Source: Mariprofundaceae bacterium (GTDB lineage: Bacteria; Pseudomonadota; Zetaproteobacteria; Mariprofundales; Mariprofundaceae). From it: a stretch of DNA of 6,948 nucleotides. A model generated the notes under the pieces. It was given only the letters and a program-made list of their open reading frames with translations, made no database searches and had not been told where the DNA came from. Where the stretch lies: positions 1 through 6,948 of the forward strand of contig JAUZQL010000246.1 of NCBI GenBank assembly GCA_030950975.1, given 5' to 3'. This document shows, piece after piece, positions 6,364 through 6,948 of the stretch. Both the position numbers and the translations under genes were made by a program. Every line of letters starts with the position of its first letter. Position 1 is the stretch's first letter.

Positions 6364-6948
6364 TCATTCAGGCGTTAATTCCGTATCTTGAGCAACAGGC
6401 AACTGCTGTGGATAATCGGTGGAATAATGAAGCCCACGCGATTCATGGCGTTGCTGCGCTGAACGCACCATCAAATCCGCTACTAAAGCAAGGTTGCGTA
6501 ATTCAATCAAATCACGATTCAACGGATGCCGCCAATAAAAGTTAGCAATTTCTTCTTGAATCACCAATAAACGGCGTTTAGCACGGCGAAGCCGCAAATC
6601 AGAACGCACAATACCCACATAATGGGACATCACAGCCCGAATTTCATCCCAGTTTTGTTTGATTTGAATACGCTCTTGTTCAGGCACAATACCTGCATCA
6701 TCCCAAGCTGGAATCAGGATATGCCCCTGATTTGATGCTGTGTTTACTATTTTTTGACTGCATGCCTCAGCCATCACCACGCATTCCAATAAAGAATTAC
6801 TCGCCAAACGACTTGCGCCATGCAAACCCGTACAGGCTGATTCACCAATCACATACAAATCTTCCACATCGGTTTCACCGGCCAAAGAGCTTGCCACACC
6901 ACCACAGACATACTGCGCCGCAGGTACACTCGGAATCGGGCTTGTTAT
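6364..6948 (-). CDS. nadB: L-aspartate oxidase NadB (C-terminal part, start outside window)
   Basis: This is the C-terminal 194 residues of the flavoenzyme that oxidises L-aspartate to iminoaspartate, which NadA (quinolinate synthase) uses in de novo NAD synthesis. The frame stays open to the right edge, so the GTG at 6897 is an internal valine codon and not the start. The visible part contains IPSVPAAQYVCGG at the edge, DVEDLYVIGE, then TGLHGASRLASNSLLEC, which includes the substrate-binding Arg equivalent to E. coli R386. It ends with the C-terminal helical domain and the conserved ESRGLHYSTDYP. The FAD-binding N-terminus lies outside. At the position of E. coli H351 (PAAHY) this protein has Gln (codon 6915-6913). 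It sits 10 nt upstream of the ycgN-like gene. Identification is secure. Confidence 0.96.
   Translation of the reverse strand: MTSPIPSVPAAQYVCGGVASSLAGETDVEDLYVIGESACTGLHGASRLASNSLLECVVMAEACSQKIVNTASNQGHILIPAWDDAGIVPEQERIQIKQNWDEIRAVMSHYVGIVRSDLRLRRAKRRLLVIQEEIANFYWRHPLNRDLIELRNLALVADLMVRSAQQRHESRGLHYSTDYPQQLPVAQDTELTPE

Noticed and set aside
6895..6897. GTG as the start of a short 177-residue protein
   Set aside because: The frame continues upstream to the window edge with conserved NadB sequence, so this is an internal codon of a truncated nadB.

Overview
The window is an ordinary, moderately AT-rich chromosomal segment from a Gram-negative proteobacterium. The gene content (ftsE-ftsX, typA/bipA, a YcgN-type cysteine-cluster protein, nadB, a zinc-ribbon/DUF3426 membrane protein and an outer-membrane polysaccharide exporter) fits a gamma- or zetaproteobacterium. 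I cannot fix the genus from sequence alone. Nearly all of the window is coding, and the gene order differs from E. coli.

Layout, left to right. (1) 1-1456, minus strand: the N-terminal 485 codons of an SLBB-domain polysaccharide export protein, cut by the left edge. (2) 1457-1644: a divergent regulatory region with a good sigma70-like promoter for the export gene, an operator-like palindrome inside that promoter's spacer, and alternative hairpins. (3) 1645-3465, plus strand: typA/bipA, closed by a strong intrinsic terminator at 3487-3517. (4) 3536-5087, minus strand: ftsE then ftsX, overlapping by 11 nt and convergent with typA. (5) 5088-5185: a second short divergent region. (6) 5186-5851, plus strand: a zinc-ribbon, single-pass membrane protein of DUF3426 type, possibly from a leaderless mRNA. 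(7) 5886-6948, minus strand: nadB (C-terminal part, cut by the right edge) followed 10 nt later by a ycgN-like gene, probably one operon.

Functionally, FtsE and FtsX form the ABC-type complex that controls septal peptidoglycan hydrolysis during division. TypA is a ribosome-associated translational GTPase. The SLBB protein suggests that a capsule or exopolysaccharide locus continues to the left. NadB starts de novo NAD synthesis. No gene-free stretch exceeds 300 bases. I saw no tRNA, rRNA, CRISPR array, insertion sequence or phage gene, and no candidate for a wholly new multi-gene system. The points most worth a second look are a His-to-Gln change at a NadB active-site position, the operator-like palindrome inside the export promoter, a possible leaderless start, and a tiny ORF straddling the ftsE start.
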